Counted from the first letter of the stretch, positions 25,293 to 35,048 are shown. The stretch is 64,000 nucleotides of DNA from Janthinobacterium sp. 64 (GCF_002813325.1 NZ_PHUG01000001.1:1116001-1180000); one strand, 5' to 3'. Made by a program: numbers and translations. Notes: a model not told the origin generated them from the sequence alone.

Positions 25293-26771
25293 ATGCCACT
25301 GCCACGTCTGCGCCTCCCCTTTCTGCTGATCGCCGCCGGCCTGGCCGCCACCGGCTGCACCGTCGGTGGCGATTACCGCCGGCCCGAGCTGCCGCAAGCG
25401 GCGCAGTATCTGCACCAGGCAGCGCTCGGCGCGCGCCAGGGTGCCAATGCCGCCGACGCTGCAGAACTGCGGCAATGGTGGACGGCCTTCGGCGACCCGC
25501 GCCTGACCCGCCTGGTGACGGTGGCGCTGGCGCAAAACCTCGACCTGGCGCAAGCGCAGGCCAGGGTCAGCCAGGCGCGCGCCGCCACCGGTGCGGCCGA
25601 CGCCGCGCTGCTGCCGTCGGCCAGCCTGGGCGGCCAGGCGGCGCGCGCCTACCAGTCCGTGCAAACGCCGCTGGGCCAGGTCTTGAACGCCACGCCAGGC
25701 TTTGAGCGCGCCGGCAGCGCGCGCGAATTGAACCTGCAAGCGTCGTGGGAACTCGACCTGTTCGGCGGCTTGCGCCGCGAACGCGAAGCGGCGCGCGCCG
25801 ATTACGCAGCGAGCGAAGCGGGATGGGCCGCCACGCGGCTGGCCGTGGCGGCGCAAACGGCCGACCTGTACCTGTCCATCCAGGGTTTGCAGGCGCGGCT
25901 CGACCTGGCGCGCCGGCAGGCCGGCACCGACGCGGCGCTACTGGAACTGGCGACGCTGCTATATGACAAGGGATTGGCGAACGAACCAGCGCTGCGGCAG
26001 GCCGAAGCGTCGCTGGCGCAGGCGCGCGCCGTCGTGCCCGGCCTGGACGCGGCGCGCGAAGTGGCGCTGCATGCGCTCGACGTGATGCTGGGCGCGGCGC
26101 CAGGCACCTACGCCGGTGAGATGGCCGCCGTCGGCGCGATGGCGCGCGCGCCGCGCATCACGGCAGGCGGCTCGCCGGGCGAACTGCTGCGGCGCCGGCC
26201 CGACCTGATCGCCGCCGAACGGCGCCTGGCCGCCGCCAGCGCGCGCACCGGCGCGGCCGTCGCCGAGTACTACCCGAAACTGAACCTGGGCGCGCTGTTT
26301 GGCAGCGCCACGGCCGGCGGCGCCCTGTTCGGCAGCGGCTCCGGCCAGGCCGCCGGCATGCTGGGCCTGCGCTGGCGCCTGTTCGATTTCGGCCGCATCG
26401 ACGCGCAGATCGAAGCTTCCCGTGGCCGCGAAGCGGAGCTGCTGGCGGCCTACCGGCTCGCCGCGCTGCACGCCGTCGAAGACGTGGAAAACGCCGGCTC
26501 GGCACTGCTGCGCCATGAAGAACAGGCCGCGTTGCTGGCGCAAAGCGTGCAAGCGTTTGAGCGCGCCCGCGCCGCCTCGCTGGCCGCCTACGAAAAAGGC
26601 GTAGTCAGCCGGCTCGATGTGCTGCAGGCCGACTCCCGGCTGCTGCGCGCAGCAGACGCGCGCGAACAGGCGCAAACGGCATCGGCGCGCGCCGCCGTCG
26701 CCACCTACCGGGCGCTGGGCGGCGGCTGGCAGGCGCCGCAAGCCGGGTCAGAAGCGGTGGCAGCCCGGTAA
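25293..26771 (+). CDS. NodT-type outer-membrane efflux lipoprotein (TolC-like)
   Basis: 492 residues. The signal peptide ends in the lipobox LAATGC (cysteine near residue 22), followed by GGDYRRPELP and two OEP repeats of long helices with short beta strands (WWTAFGDPRLTRLV; ELLRRRPDLIAAERRLAAA; MLGLRWRLFDFGRI). It forms the outer-membrane channel for the RND pump and adaptor encoded divergently. ATG 25293 is used over TTG 25275 because it begins the signal peptide and follows GGAAG. Confidence 0.93.
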   Translation: MPLPRLRLPFLLIAAGLAATGCTVGGDYRRPELPQAAQYLHQAALGARQGANAADAAELRQWWTAFGDPRLTRLVTVALAQNLDLAQAQARVSQARAATGAADAALLPSASLGGQAARAYQSVQTPLGQVLNATPGFERAGSARELNLQASWELDLFGGLRREREAARADYAASEAGWAATRLAVAAQTADLYLSIQGLQARLDLARRQAGTDAALLELATLLYDKGLANEPALRQAEASLAQARAVVPGLDAAREVALHALDVMLGAAPGTYAGEMAAVGAMARAPRITAGGSPGELLRRRPDLIAAERRLAAASARTGAAVAEYYPKLNLGALFGSATAGGALFGSGSGQAAGMLGLRWRLFDFGRIDAQIEASRGREAELLAAYRLAALHAVEDVENAGSALLRHEEQAALLAQSVQAFERARAASLAAYEKGVVSRLDVLQADSRLLRAADAREQAQTASARAAVATYRALGGGWQAPQAGSEAVAAR

Positions 26772-26778
26772 GACTGCG

Positions 26779-27870
26779 TCAGAAGAAATGGCGCACACCC
26801 GCCATCACGCCATTCTGCGTGCGCCCCGCGCCCACCGTGCCGCCCGCGTCCAGCGCCACGGCGGCCGCGCCATCATTGTCCATGCGGCCGATGGCGGCGT
26901 AGATGGCCGTGCGTCTGGACAGGTGATAGGTCAGGCGCGCGGTGGCCAGGGTGGCATCGTTCGGGCTATCCTTGATGGCCAGTTTGGCCACCTGGCCATC
27001 GAGCACCAGCGCGGGCGCGACGGGCCACGCGGCGCCGAAATACAGCAGTTGCGAGTCGACGGGGCCCGTGGCGGCGCGTATGGTGCGGTCGATGATGCCG
27101 CCGCCCAGCTTTAACTGGCCGAGCATGGCGTAGGCGCTGGCGATCACGCGGCGGTCGAAGTGGCGGCTCGACGTCAGGCCGTTGGCCGCGCCCGCGTTAC
27201 CGTACAGGATGTCGTACGAGGCCGTGGCGCCATAGCGGCCCGTGTCGTAACCGAGCAAGGCGGTGATCTGGCGGCAAGCCTTGGCATTGCCCGCCACTTC
27301 GCCCGCGCAGCCAGTGGCGGCCGGCCCGCCCGCCGCCGAGGCATCGCGACCCAGGCTGTAGGTGGCACCCACGGTCACGTCGGAAAACGTGCCCAGGTAG
27401 CCGATGGCGTTGTCGCTGCGCGCATTCGGCAGGTACAGATCGAGGCTGCTGATGGAAAACAGGGCCGGGCCCATGATGTCGGACTTTTGCGTGGCCCAGA
27501 ACGACATATTCATTTGCCGCCCCAGCATCACGCTGCCATAGCGGCCCTTCAAGCCCACATATGACTGGCGGCCGAACAGTCTCCCGCCCTGCCCCACGAT
27601 GCCGGTATCGACGCCGAATCCCGATTCCAGCGCAAAGACGGCCTGCAGGCCGCCGCCCAGGTCTTCCACGCCCTTGAGGCCGAAGCGCGATGGCAATGAA
27701 CCCGTCAAGGTGGGCATCTTGGTGACGCTGCCGCCGGCCGCATTGGCATTGCTCGTGTAGGCCAGCGAGCTGTCGAGCACTCCGTACAGGGTGACGCTAC
27801 CTTGTGCATATGCGGTGCTGCAGGCGCACGCGCCCAGCAGCGCCATGGTGATGGCCTTGGTTTTTTTCAT
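26779..27870 (-). CDS. Gram-negative general porin
   Basis: 363 residues with a 22-residue signal peptide (CSTAYAQG cleavage) and the betaproteobacterial porin start SVTLYGVLDSSLAY. The motif SRFGLKGVEDLGGGLQAVFALESGF follows and the C-terminus VMAGVRHFF ends in phenylalanine, as needed for outer-membrane assembly. It lies 24 bases downstream of the maleylpyruvate isomerase gene on the same strand, so it is probably the last gene of the 3-hydroxybenzoate operon and may admit aromatic acids. Confidence 0.92.
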   Translation of the reverse strand: MKKTKAITMALLGACACSTAYAQGSVTLYGVLDSSLAYTSNANAAGGSVTKMPTLTGSLPSRFGLKGVEDLGGGLQAVFALESGFGVDTGIVGQGGRLFGRQSYVGLKGRYGSVMLGRQMNMSFWATQKSDIMGPALFSISSLDLYLPNARSDNAIGYLGTFSDVTVGATYSLGRDASAAGGPAATGCAGEVAGNAKACRQITALLGYDTGRYGATASYDILYGNAGAANGLTSSRHFDRRVIASAYAMLGQLKLGGGIIDRTIRAATGPVDSQLLYFGAAWPVAPALVLDGQVAKLAIKDSPNDATLATARLTYHLSRRTAIYAAIGRMDNDGAAAVALDAGGTVGAGRTQNGVMAGVRHFF

Positions 27871-27894
27871 GCTTGTCTCCGTTTTTGTATTTAT

Positions 27895-28539
27895 TTATTC
27901 GGCGTCGGGCTGCGCATCCGGGTGCGCTTCGCTGAACGCCGGCAGCGCCTCGCACTGCGCGACGATGCGGCGTATCGTCGGATACAAAGCCAGGTCGCAT
28001 TGGAAGCGCAGCGCGTTGTACACCTGCGGCACCAGGCAGCAATCGGCCAGGGTCGGCGTGTCGCCATGGCAGAACCGGCCCGTGTGCGGGCTATGCACCA
28101 ATTCCGCTTCCAGCGCGGCCAGGCCCAGATGGGTCCAGTGCTGGTACCACGTATTCTTCTGCTCCTGCGACAGGGCCAAAGGCCCCGTCAGGTAATTGAG
28201 GACGCGCAGGTTATTGAGCGGGTGGATGTCGCAGGCGCACACCATGGCCAGCTGGCGCACGCGGGCGCGGCCCAGGGCATCGGCCGGCAGCAGCTTTTGC
28301 CCTGCCTGCGTCTCGTCCAGGTATTCGATGATGGCCAGCGATTGCGTCAGCACGGCGCCGCCGTCCTCCAGCACGGGCAACAGGTGCTGCGGGTTCAGGC
28401 TGGAAAACGCCGGCGTGAACTGCTCGCCGCCATTGCGGCTCAGGTGCACATAGGCCGTGTCAGCGTGCAGATTTTTCAGGTTCAGCGCGATGCGCACGCG
28501 GTAGGACGCGGAGCTGCGGTAATAGCCATGCAGTTTCAT
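27895..28539 (-). CDS. maiA: Glutathione-dependent maleylpyruvate (maleylacetoacetate-type) isomerase
   Basis: A 214-residue zeta-class glutathione transferase. The active-site motif SSASYRVRIALNLK is at residues 9-22; LPVLEDGGAVLTQSLAIIEYL and TLADCCLVPQVYNA are also typical. In this operon it would convert maleylpyruvate to fumarylpyruvate, using glutathione as a cofactor. It overlaps the transporter stop by 4 bases. Maleylacetoacetate isomerase activity (tyrosine breakdown) is the main alternative, but the neighbours are all gentisate-pathway genes. Confidence 0.9.
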   Translation of the reverse strand: MKLHGYYRSSASYRVRIALNLKNLHADTAYVHLSRNGGEQFTPAFSSLNPQHLLPVLEDGGAVLTQSLAIIEYLDETQAGQKLLPADALGRARVRQLAMVCACDIHPLNNLRVLNYLTGPLALSQEQKNTWYQHWTHLGLAALEAELVHSPHTGRFCHGDTPTLADCCLVPQVYNALRFQCDLALYPTIRRIVAQCEALPAFSEAHPDAQPDAE

Positions 28540-29897
28540 ACGGTGCTCTCTTTCAGGGTAGCGGGAACGGCGCTGGCGACAGTCCGGGTGCGTATCAGCC
28601 GGCCCATGGCCAGCAAGGCCAGGGACGCCAGCACGGCCGGGATGGCCAGCAAAAAGAAGATGGTTTCGTTATCGAGTTTCAGGGTCAGCATCAGACCGCC
28701 GGCCATGGAGCCGAGCACGGAGCCGCTGCGGCCCACGGCGGCGGCCCAGCTGACACCCGTGGCGCGGCTCGACGTGGGGTAAAAGGCGGCGGCCAGCGCA
28801 TTGGCGCCCACTTGCGAGCCGCTGACGCCAAAGCCCACGCCAAACACGGCCAGCACCAGCAGGGCCAGGCTGCTGCCCGACAGGGCCACGACGACGATGC
28901 AGCCGGCGGCGGCCAGGTAGGCGATGCTCAGCACTTTATGCGGGCTGTAGCGGTCCATCCAGCGCCCCAGCAGGATGGCGCCGACGGTGCCGCCCACCTG
29001 GAACATCATCGTCACGAGCGAAGCGTTCGACAGGGACAGGCCATTGCCATTCAACAGAGTCGGCATCCAGCTCGACAGCAAATAGATAATCAATAAACTC
29101 ATGAAAAACGTGGACCACAGCAGCAAGGTGCCGCCGATCACGCCGGGACGGAACAATTCGGCCATGGGCGAGCCGGCGAGTTTTTTATCGCTGACGACGA
29201 GGCGCGGCAAGGCGGCCAGGGTGGGCGCAATGCGGCGCACGATGTTCAGCACCACGCTGCCGTCGCGGCCCTTGAGCACCAGCCAGCGCAAGGACTCCGG
29301 CAGCGCCAGCAGCAGCACGGGCACCAGCAGCAGCGGCAAGGCGCCGCCCAGCACCAGCACGCCGCGCCAGCCGATCAGGTGCAGCAGCTGCGCCGAGGCC
29401 AGTCCGCCCAGCGCGGAACCGATGGTAAAGCCGCAGAACATCATCGTCACCAGACCGGAACGGCGCTGCTGCGGGCAGTATTCGGACGTCATGGTCACGG
29501 AAGTGGGCATGGCGCCGCCGAGGCCCAGCCCCGTCAAGAAGCGCAGCACCAGCAGCATCGTCAGATCCGTCGACCAGGCCGACAGCAGGCTGGCGGCGCC
29601 GAAAAACGCCACGGAGACGATCAGCACGGGACGCCGGCCATAGCGGTCGGCCAGGGGACCGAACAAAAACGATCCCGCCATCAAGCCAAACAGGCCCGCG
29701 CCGAACAGGGGCGCCAGCGCGGCTGGGGTCAAGCCCCATTCGGCGCGGATGGCGGGCGCGATGAAGCCGATCGAGGCCGTGTCGAAACCGTCGATGGCGA
29801 CGATCAGAAAGCATAGCCAGAGGATCAGCTTCTGGTAGCGGGAAAACGGGTGCTGGTCGAGGAATTGCTGGACGTCGGTACTGGCGTGGGTAGTCAT
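28536..29897 (-). CDS. Aromatic acid:H+ symporter (MFS, AAHS family)
   Basis: 453 residues and 12 predicted helices. The AAHS signature IDGFDTASIGFIAPAI in TM1 and the MFS loop motif GPLADRYGRRPVL are present. The family imports benzoate-like acids such as 3- or 4-hydroxybenzoate. ATG 29897 has GGAGA upstream; codons before it are not conserved. The context predicts uptake of 3-hydroxybenzoate or gentisate. It lies between the hydrolase (65-base gap) and the isomerase (4-base overlap). Confidence 0.92.
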   Translation of the reverse strand: MTTHASTDVQQFLDQHPFSRYQKLILWLCFLIVAIDGFDTASIGFIAPAIRAEWGLTPAALAPLFGAGLFGLMAGSFLFGPLADRYGRRPVLIVSVAFFGAASLLSAWSTDLTMLLVLRFLTGLGLGGAMPTSVTMTSEYCPQQRRSGLVTMMFCGFTIGSALGGLASAQLLHLIGWRGVLVLGGALPLLLVPVLLLALPESLRWLVLKGRDGSVVLNIVRRIAPTLAALPRLVVSDKKLAGSPMAELFRPGVIGGTLLLWSTFFMSLLIIYLLSSWMPTLLNGNGLSLSNASLVTMMFQVGGTVGAILLGRWMDRYSPHKVLSIAYLAAAGCIVVVALSGSSLALLVLAVFGVGFGVSGSQVGANALAAAFYPTSSRATGVSWAAAVGRSGSVLGSMAGGLMLTLKLDNETIFFLLAIPAVLASLALLAMGRLIRTRTVASAVPATLKESTV

Positions 29898-29962
29898 GGT
29901 CTTGTCTCCGTTGTTATTGTTCGCTTGGGCTGCGCGATCTGTGCCGCGCTGGCCCGGTGGTT

Positions 29963-30670
29963 TTACTTGACGGCGACGGTGATCGGCGTCAGCCCGGCGA
30001 TGCGCGCCGCCATGGTTTGCCCGCTGGTGACGGCGCCCACGCATTCGGGCGTGCCCGTCATGATGATGTCGCCCGGCTGCAGCTCGAACAGCGTGGACAG
30101 ATTGGCGATGACTTCATTGACGGACCAGATCAGGTGCGTCAGGTCGCTCGTCTGCACGACCTTGCCGTCGACTTCCAGCACGATGGCGCCCGTGGTGATC
30201 TCGCCGCTGTCGGCCATCGACGTGAGCGCGCCGATGGGCGCCGAATAGTCGAAGGCCTTGCCGATTTCCCATGGCCGCCCCTGTTCGCGCATGCGCATCT
30301 GCAGGTCGCGCCGCGTCATGTCCAGGCCCACGCCGTAGCCGAAGATGTGCGAGGCCGCGTCCTCCAGGGCGATATTGCTGCCGCCCTTGCCGATGGCGAC
30401 CACCAGCTCGATCTCGTGGTGGTAGTTCGACGTCTGCTCCGGATACGGCACGCTGGCCGTCACGCCGGGCAGCACGGGCACGACGGACTTGTCGTCATTC
30501 GGCTTGCAAAAGAAGAATGGCGGTTCGCGGTCGGGGTCAAAACCCATTTCGCGCGCATGGGCGGCGTAGTTGCGGCCCACGCAGTAGATGCGGCGTACGG
30601 GGAACTGCGCGTCCGTGCCAAGGATGGGCAGGCCGGCGATGGTTTGGGGGGCGAAGATGAAGTTGGTCAT
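29963..30670 (-). CDS. Fumarylpyruvate hydrolase (FAH family)
   Basis: 235 residues. FAH-fold motifs in order: YCVGRNYAAHAREMG, FFFCKPND, YHHEIELVVAIG (metal-binding glutamates), DMTRRDLQ, GKAFDYSAPIG and GDIIMTGTPECVGAV. This short form without the N-terminal domain is typical of NagK-type enzymes, which split fumarylpyruvate into fumarate and pyruvate, the last step of gentisate breakdown. A 106-base gap with a strong palindrome separates it from the gentisate dioxygenase gene. Confidence 0.92.
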   Translation of the reverse strand: MTNFIFAPQTIAGLPILGTDAQFPVRRIYCVGRNYAAHAREMGFDPDREPPFFFCKPNDDKSVVPVLPGVTASVPYPEQTSNYHHEIELVVAIGKGGSNIALEDAASHIFGYGVGLDMTRRDLQMRMREQGRPWEIGKAFDYSAPIGALTSMADSGEITTGAIVLEVDGKVVQTSDLTHLIWSVNEVIANLSTLFELQPGDIIMTGTPECVGAVTSGQTMAARIAGLTPITVAVK

Positions 30671-30703
30671 GATTTTTAGTGGTCCGTTGAGGGAAATTGA
30701 AAT

Positions 30704-30772
30704 CTGGGGTCAGTCCCTGCGGGATCGGAATGCGTCCCACTGGGACGCATTCCCCCGGCGGGTCTGACCCCG
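30704..30772. repeat. Long imperfect palindrome inside the gentisate operon
   Basis: Arms of about 32 bases meet at 30740. The inner arms GGAATGCGTCCCA / TGGGACGCATTCC are perfect, and the outer arms GGGGTCAG / CTGACCCC are also perfect, with a few mismatches between. It has no T-tract on the transcribed strand. It may be a mobile palindromic repeat or an mRNA-processing hairpin that sets unequal expression of upstream and downstream genes. Confidence 0.75.
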
Positions 30773-30776
30773 GCAT

Positions 30777-31829
30777 TTAGTCAGTCAAAAACTGCTCGCG
30801 CAGCACGCCCATGGCAAGCTGCACGGGGCGGTCGGAAAAACTGAACAGCACGACGTCGTCCTGCGGGCAGTCGAAGGAGACGACGGCCCATGACGGCACG
30901 ACGAAGGTGTCGCGCGGGGCGAAGTCGAATACCTGCGCGCCTATCGTCACCTTGCCGTGGCCTTCGACGACGCTGTAGACGGTGCCGTCGGTGCTGCGCG
31001 CTCGCTTGCCCTTGAAACCCTTGGGCAGCAGCTGCATGAAGGTGGCCATGGTGGGCATGGGCGAGCCGCCCGTCAGCGGGTTCACGTATTTGAGCTTGTA
31101 GCCGTGCCAGTCGTCGATGGCGTCCGTGCGCGACAGCAGGTCCAGCGCTTCGCGCGAGCGGGCATACGGGTAGTTGAAGATGGGCGAGGTGGCGCCCTGG
31201 TGCAGCGACTTGACGGGTGCCATGTTGTAGCCGTAGCGGGCGAAGCTCTGGCCTTCCGGACGGCTGACGGACTGGCTGTCCTGCGTATCGTTTTCCGCGA
31301 AACCCGAGTCGAAATAGCGCAGCATGGGAATATCGAGGCCATCGAGCCAGACGACCGGCTCACTCACGCCATCGACGCCGAGGTTGCCATGGTCATGCCA
31401 GGTCCACGACGGGGTGATGATGAAGTCGCCCGGGTGCATGGTGGTGCGCTCGCCCGCCACCGTCGTATAGGCGCCCTGCCCGCTCACGACAAAGCGCAGC
31501 GCCGACTGGCTGTGGCGGTGCGAAGGCGCCACTTCGCCGGGCAAAATCAGCTGCAGGCCCGCGTACAGCGATTGCGTGATCGACGAGCGGCCCGGCAAGG
31601 CCGGGTTTTCCAGCACGAGGACTCTGCGCACGGCTTCGTGGGCCGTGATGACTTCGCCGGCGCGCGCCAGCTGGGGCGCGATATCCGCATAGCGCCACAG
31701 GGCCGCCGCATACGGCGCCGTCGGATGCTGCGGCACCAGGGTGTGCAGGGATTGCCACAGCGGCGACAGATGCATGCCGCTCAGGGCTGCATATAAGGCT
31801 TCGCGTGCGGGCGTTGGATGGGACGTCAT
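30777..31829 (-). CDS. gtdA: Gentisate 1,2-dioxygenase
   Basis: 350 residues, a bicupin Fe(II) ring-cleavage enzyme that opens gentisate to maleylpyruvate. The N-terminal cupin has the iron-binding histidines in [20 protein letters not shown] and SWTWHDHG; a second cupin follows near residues 260-340 ([20 protein letters not shown]). Length and motif spacing match the family. The start overlaps the hydroxylase stop as ATGA, indicating coupled translation. Confidence 0.95.
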   Translation of the reverse strand: MTSHPTPAREALYAALSGMHLSPLWQSLHTLVPQHPTAPYAAALWRYADIAPQLARAGEVITAHEAVRRVLVLENPALPGRSSITQSLYAGLQLILPGEVAPSHRHSQSALRFVVSGQGAYTTVAGERTTMHPGDFIITPSWTWHDHGNLGVDGVSEPVVWLDGLDIPMLRYFDSGFAENDTQDSQSVSRPEGQSFARYGYNMAPVKSLHQGATSPIFNYPYARSREALDLLSRTDAIDDWHGYKLKYVNPLTGGSPMPTMATFMQLLPKGFKGKRARSTDGTVYSVVEGHGKVTIGAQVFDFAPRDTFVVPSWAVVSFDCPQDDVVLFSFSDRPVQLAMGVLREQFLTD

Positions 31830-33040
31830 GCTGCCTCCTTCTCGGTGGTGGCCAGGCAGTTGTGCGCCGTCCAGCCATACAGCCAGGCCAGCGCTTCATA
31901 AAATTGCGCGGGCGTGCGGCCGCGCCACAGCTCATTGCGCACCAGGCGCTCAACGCCTTTGGCGTGGTACAGCCGGCCCATTTCGCGCGCCGACAGCACG
32001 ACCCTCGCCGTGCGGGCGATGCGCGAGCTTTGATACAGCTGGAAGGCGGCGGCCATGTCGAAGCCGCAGGCGCGCACGGCTTCGCCCAGGGTGACGGCGT
32101 CTTCCAGCGCCATGCAGGCGCCCTGCGCCAGGTATTGCAGCATCGGGTGGGCCGAGTCGCCCAGCAGGGTCATGCGCTTGGTGCTCCAGTTGGCGACGGG
32201 GTCGCGGTCGGCCGTGCTCCAGCGTTTCCAACTGGTCGGCTTGTGCAGCAGCTGGCGCGGCTGATCATGCACGCCGTCGAAGTAGGACAGCACTTCTTCC
32301 TTGCTGCCGTCCGTGACGCTCCACTGTTCCTGCTCGCGGCTGTGGAAAGTCACCACCAGGTTGTATTGCTCGCCATTGCGCAGCGGGTAGTGCACGAGGT
32401 GGCAGTTCGGCCCGGCCCAGACGACGGGCGCATTCCAGCGCAGGTCGGCCGGCATGTCGGCGGCCGGCACCACGGCGCGGTACACCACGTGGCCGGAAAC
32501 GCGCACCTGGTCGCCCACTATGCGCTCGCGGATGACGGACTTGACGCCATCGCAGCCGATCAGCGCATCGGCGCGGAAGCTGCGCCCCGCCGCATCGAGC
32601 ACGGTGACACCATCGGCGTCTTCCACAACCTGCGTCACGTGCGAGGACGTCACAAACGTGATCAGCGGCGAAGTGCGCACCGCGTCGAGAATGGCGCCGT
32701 GGATGTCGGCCCGGTGGATGACGGCGTAGGGATTGCTGAAGCGCTCGCGGAAGGCCGCATCGACGACAAAGGTGCCAACCTCGCTCGCATCGACGGCGTC
32801 CATCATCACCAGGCGTTCCGTGAAGACGGCCTTGGCACGCGTGCGTTCGCCCACGCCCAGCGCGTCGAGCGCGGCGAAGGCGTTGGGCGCCAGCTGGATG
32901 CCGGCGCCGATCTCGCCCAAAGTGGCAGCCTGTTCCAGTACGGTGACGGCCAGCCCCAGGCGCGACAGGGACAGCGCGGCGGCCATGCCGCCGATGCCGC
33001 CGCCGACGATCAAGACCGACGGTTTGTGGGTAGCTTCCAT
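31826..33040 (-). CDS. 3-hydroxybenzoate 6-monooxygenase (FAD-dependent)
   Basis: 404 residues, a class A flavoprotein hydroxylase. FAD-binding motif [20 protein letters not shown] (about 9-28), the DG motif [11 protein letters not shown] (about 160) and the GD motif [20 protein letters not shown] (about 295) are intact. It would convert 3-hydroxybenzoate to gentisate with NADH and O2, feeding the next gene. Salicylate 5- or 1-hydroxylase-like activity is an alternative, but position and sequence style favour the 3-hydroxybenzoate enzyme (MhbM/XlnD type). ATG 33040 has GAGGAAAG upstream and is first in the operon. Confidence 0.88.
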   Translation of the reverse strand: MEATHKPSVLIVGGGIGGMAAALSLSRLGLAVTVLEQAATLGEIGAGIQLAPNAFAALDALGVGERTRAKAVFTERLVMMDAVDASEVGTFVVDAAFRERFSNPYAVIHRADIHGAILDAVRTSPLITFVTSSHVTQVVEDADGVTVLDAAGRSFRADALIGCDGVKSVIRERIVGDQVRVSGHVVYRAVVPAADMPADLRWNAPVVWAGPNCHLVHYPLRNGEQYNLVVTFHSREQEQWSVTDGSKEEVLSYFDGVHDQPRQLLHKPTSWKRWSTADRDPVANWSTKRMTLLGDSAHPMLQYLAQGACMALEDAVTLGEAVRACGFDMAAAFQLYQSSRIARTARVVLSAREMGRLYHAKGVERLVRNELWRGRTPAQFYEALAWLYGWTAHNCLATTEKEAA

Positions 33041-33189
33041 TTCTTTCCTCCAATTGATCTGTGTGCTTGCGCAATGCACGTTTGCCGTGCTCTTGGTATG
33101 GCAAACAGTGTGCCGACAGGTCAATATTTGGTAAAGCGATGGAATACAATAACAACAATCACATTTTTAAATAATGGTGGAATCCTCTT

Positions 33190-34110
33190 ATGTCGCGCTT
33201 CGATATCGAACTGCTGTTCATCTTTGACGAGATCTATAAAAGCCGCAATGTGACGCGCGCGGCGGAAAACCTGGGTTTGCCGCAATCGACGGTGAGCATC
33301 GGCCTGGGGAAACTGCGCACGCATTTCGGCGACCGCCTGTTCGCGCGCACCTCGAAAGGCATGGAACCGACGCCGCGCGCGCAGAACGCGGTGCAGGACG
33401 TGCGCGCCGCGATTGCCGCCTGGCAGCATGCGCTGGCCGACCAGCCCGTGTTCGACCCGGCCGCCAGCACGCGCGAATTTGCCATCTGCATGACGGATAT
33501 CAGTGAAATCGTGCTGCTGCCCACGCTGCTCAACCACCTGCAGCAGATCGGCCCCCACATCACCCTGGACGTGTCGAAGATCGCCACTGACACGCCGGCG
33601 CGCCTGGAAGGCGGCGAAGTGGACCTGGCCGTGGGCTTCATGCCGCACCTGGAATCGGGGTTTTATCAGCAGAAACTATTCGACCAGCATTTCGTCTGCC
33701 TGGTGGCCAGCAGCCACCCGCGCATCCGCGACACGATGACGGCGGAAGAGTTCCTGCAAGAGGGGCATATCGAAGTGAAAAGCTCGGGCACGGGCCACTC
33801 CATCGTGGAAAAGGTGCTGGCGGCGGCCGGCGTGCAGCGGCGCATCGTGCTGAAACTGCCCAGCTTCCTCGGCGTGTCGCGCATCGTCGCCGAAACCGAG
33901 TACATCGTCACGGTACCGTACCGCTACGCGCTGCAGATGCAGGACCACGAAGCGTTCCGCATCCTGCCCCTGCCCGTGGCGCTGCCCAGCTTCTCAGTCA
34001 AGCAGCACTGGCACGAGCGCTACCATGAAGATGCGTCGAACCGCTGGCTGCGCCAGACGATGGCGCAGCTGTTTGGGGCGGGTGATGGAACAACGTTGCC
34101 TATTGAGTAA
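33190..34110 (+). CDS. LysR-family regulator of the 3-hydroxybenzoate/gentisate operon
   Basis: 306 residues. The HTH is RNVTRAAENLGLPQSTVSIGLGKLR (residues about 18-42); the C-terminal ligand domain resembles the NagR/MhbR/DntR group that answers to aromatic acids. It is divergent from the hydroxylase gene across a 149-base AT-rich gap that should hold the shared promoters and LysR boxes. It is therefore the probable activator of the operon. Confidence 0.85.
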   Translation: MSRFDIELLFIFDEIYKSRNVTRAAENLGLPQSTVSIGLGKLRTHFGDRLFARTSKGMEPTPRAQNAVQDVRAAIAAWQHALADQPVFDPAASTREFAICMTDISEIVLLPTLLNHLQQIGPHITLDVSKIATDTPARLEGGEVDLAVGFMPHLESGFYQQKLFDQHFVCLVASSHPRIRDTMTAEEFLQEGHIEVKSSGTGHSIVEKVLAAAGVQRRIVLKLPSFLGVSRIVAETEYIVTVPYRYALQMQDHEAFRILPLPVALPSFSVKQHWHERYHEDASNRWLRQTMAQLFGAGDGTTLPIE

Positions 34111-34158
34111 TTTTTCCCCATACTGGCAAGCCGTGTCCTTGCATTCCATTGATTGAAC

Positions 34159-34620
34159 ATGCTCATCAGCCTGCGCCCCGTCACCGTCGACAATTTTGAC
34201 CTCATCAGCGACCTGCCTTTGCTGCCCCAGCAACGCGACTATCTGGCCAGCAACGACTATTCCATCGCGCAAGCGAGTTTCCACCCCGCCATCCTGCATA
34301 CGCGCGCCGTGTATGGCGACGAGGAAGTGATCGGCTTCCTGATGTTCGTCTCGCCCGACGCCGATGATCCGCCCGGACACTACCAGATCTGGCGCTTCAT
34401 GATCGATCACCGGCGCCAGGGGCAAGGCCATGGCCGCGCCGCCCTCACCCTGGCGCTGGCGGAAATCCGCGCCCGCCCGGACGCGCGCAGCATCGAAATT
34501 TGCTACAAGCCCAGCAATGCCAACGCGAAACAGTTCTATGCCAGCATGGGTTTCGTGGAAAAAGGCTTGGATGCCGATGGCAATGACATGCTGGCCGTCA
34601 TTCAGCTAGCTCCGGCCTGA
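34159..34620 (+). CDS. GNAT-family N-acetyltransferase
   Basis: 153 residues. The acetyl-CoA-binding segment FMIDHRRQGQGHGRAAL (about 80-96) and NANAKQFYASMGFVEKG are standard GNAT motifs. The layout resembles BltD-type spermine/spermidine acetyltransferases, but the substrate is uncertain. ATG 34159 is preferred over TTG 34153. It lies 48 bases after the LysR stop and may be co-transcribed. Confidence 0.82.
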   Translation: MLISLRPVTVDNFDLISDLPLLPQQRDYLASNDYSIAQASFHPAILHTRAVYGDEEVIGFLMFVSPDADDPPGHYQIWRFMIDHRRQGQGHGRAALTLALAEIRARPDARSIEICYKPSNANAKQFYASMGFVEKGLDADGNDMLAVIQLAPA

Positions 34621-34691
34621 CTGGGCATGGCAGGCAAGAATGGGCAAACTACGCTAAGCTGCACCCGCCCCACCACTTTACAAGGACCACC

Positions 34692-34979
34692 ATGACCCTG
34701 ATCGTCGTTGCCACCATCGATGCCCAAGCTGACCATATCGACACCGTGCGCGCCGCCCTGGAAGCCGTCGTTACGCCTAGCCGCGCGGAAAGCGCCTGCC
34801 TGCGCTACGACTTGCACCTCGACAACAAGATTCCCACGCGCTTCATCATGCTGGAAGAATGGAGCGACCAGGATGCGCTGACGGCGCATTACGCGACGCC
34901 CCACTTCAAGGCGCTGGTGGCCGCCGTGGGCGACAAGACCGTCAAGATCGACGTGGCCGAGTTGAGCAAGCTGAAGTAA
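34692..34979 (+). CDS. ABM-domain protein (putative quinol monooxygenase, YgiN type)
   Basis: 95 residues, one alpha/beta ferredoxin-like ABM domain: MTLIVVATIDAQ, CLRYDLHLD, FIMLEEWSDQDAL and HFKALV. The family includes YgiN quinol monooxygenase and small stress or redox proteins. It has AAGGA at good spacing and is followed by a strong hairpin, so it is probably a single-gene unit. Confidence 0.85.
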   Translation: MTLIVVATIDAQADHIDTVRAALEAVVTPSRAESACLRYDLHLDNKIPTRFIMLEEWSDQDALTAHYATPHFKALVAAVGDKTVKIDVAELSKLK

Positions 34980-35010
34980 CCGCACGGCAGCGTTCAATCG
35001 CGCGTTCCCC

Positions 35011-35047
35011 AAAGAAAGTTGCCACTTATAATGTGGCAACTTTCTTT
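35011..35047. terminator. Perfect 15-base hairpin after the ABM gene
   Basis: AAAGAAAGTTGCCAC (35011-35025), a 7-base loop, and its exact complement (35033-35047). It ends directly before ATG 35049 of the next gene. The T-rich 3' arm fits a rho-independent terminator for the ABM gene. Confidence 0.75.
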
Positions 35048-35048
35048 T

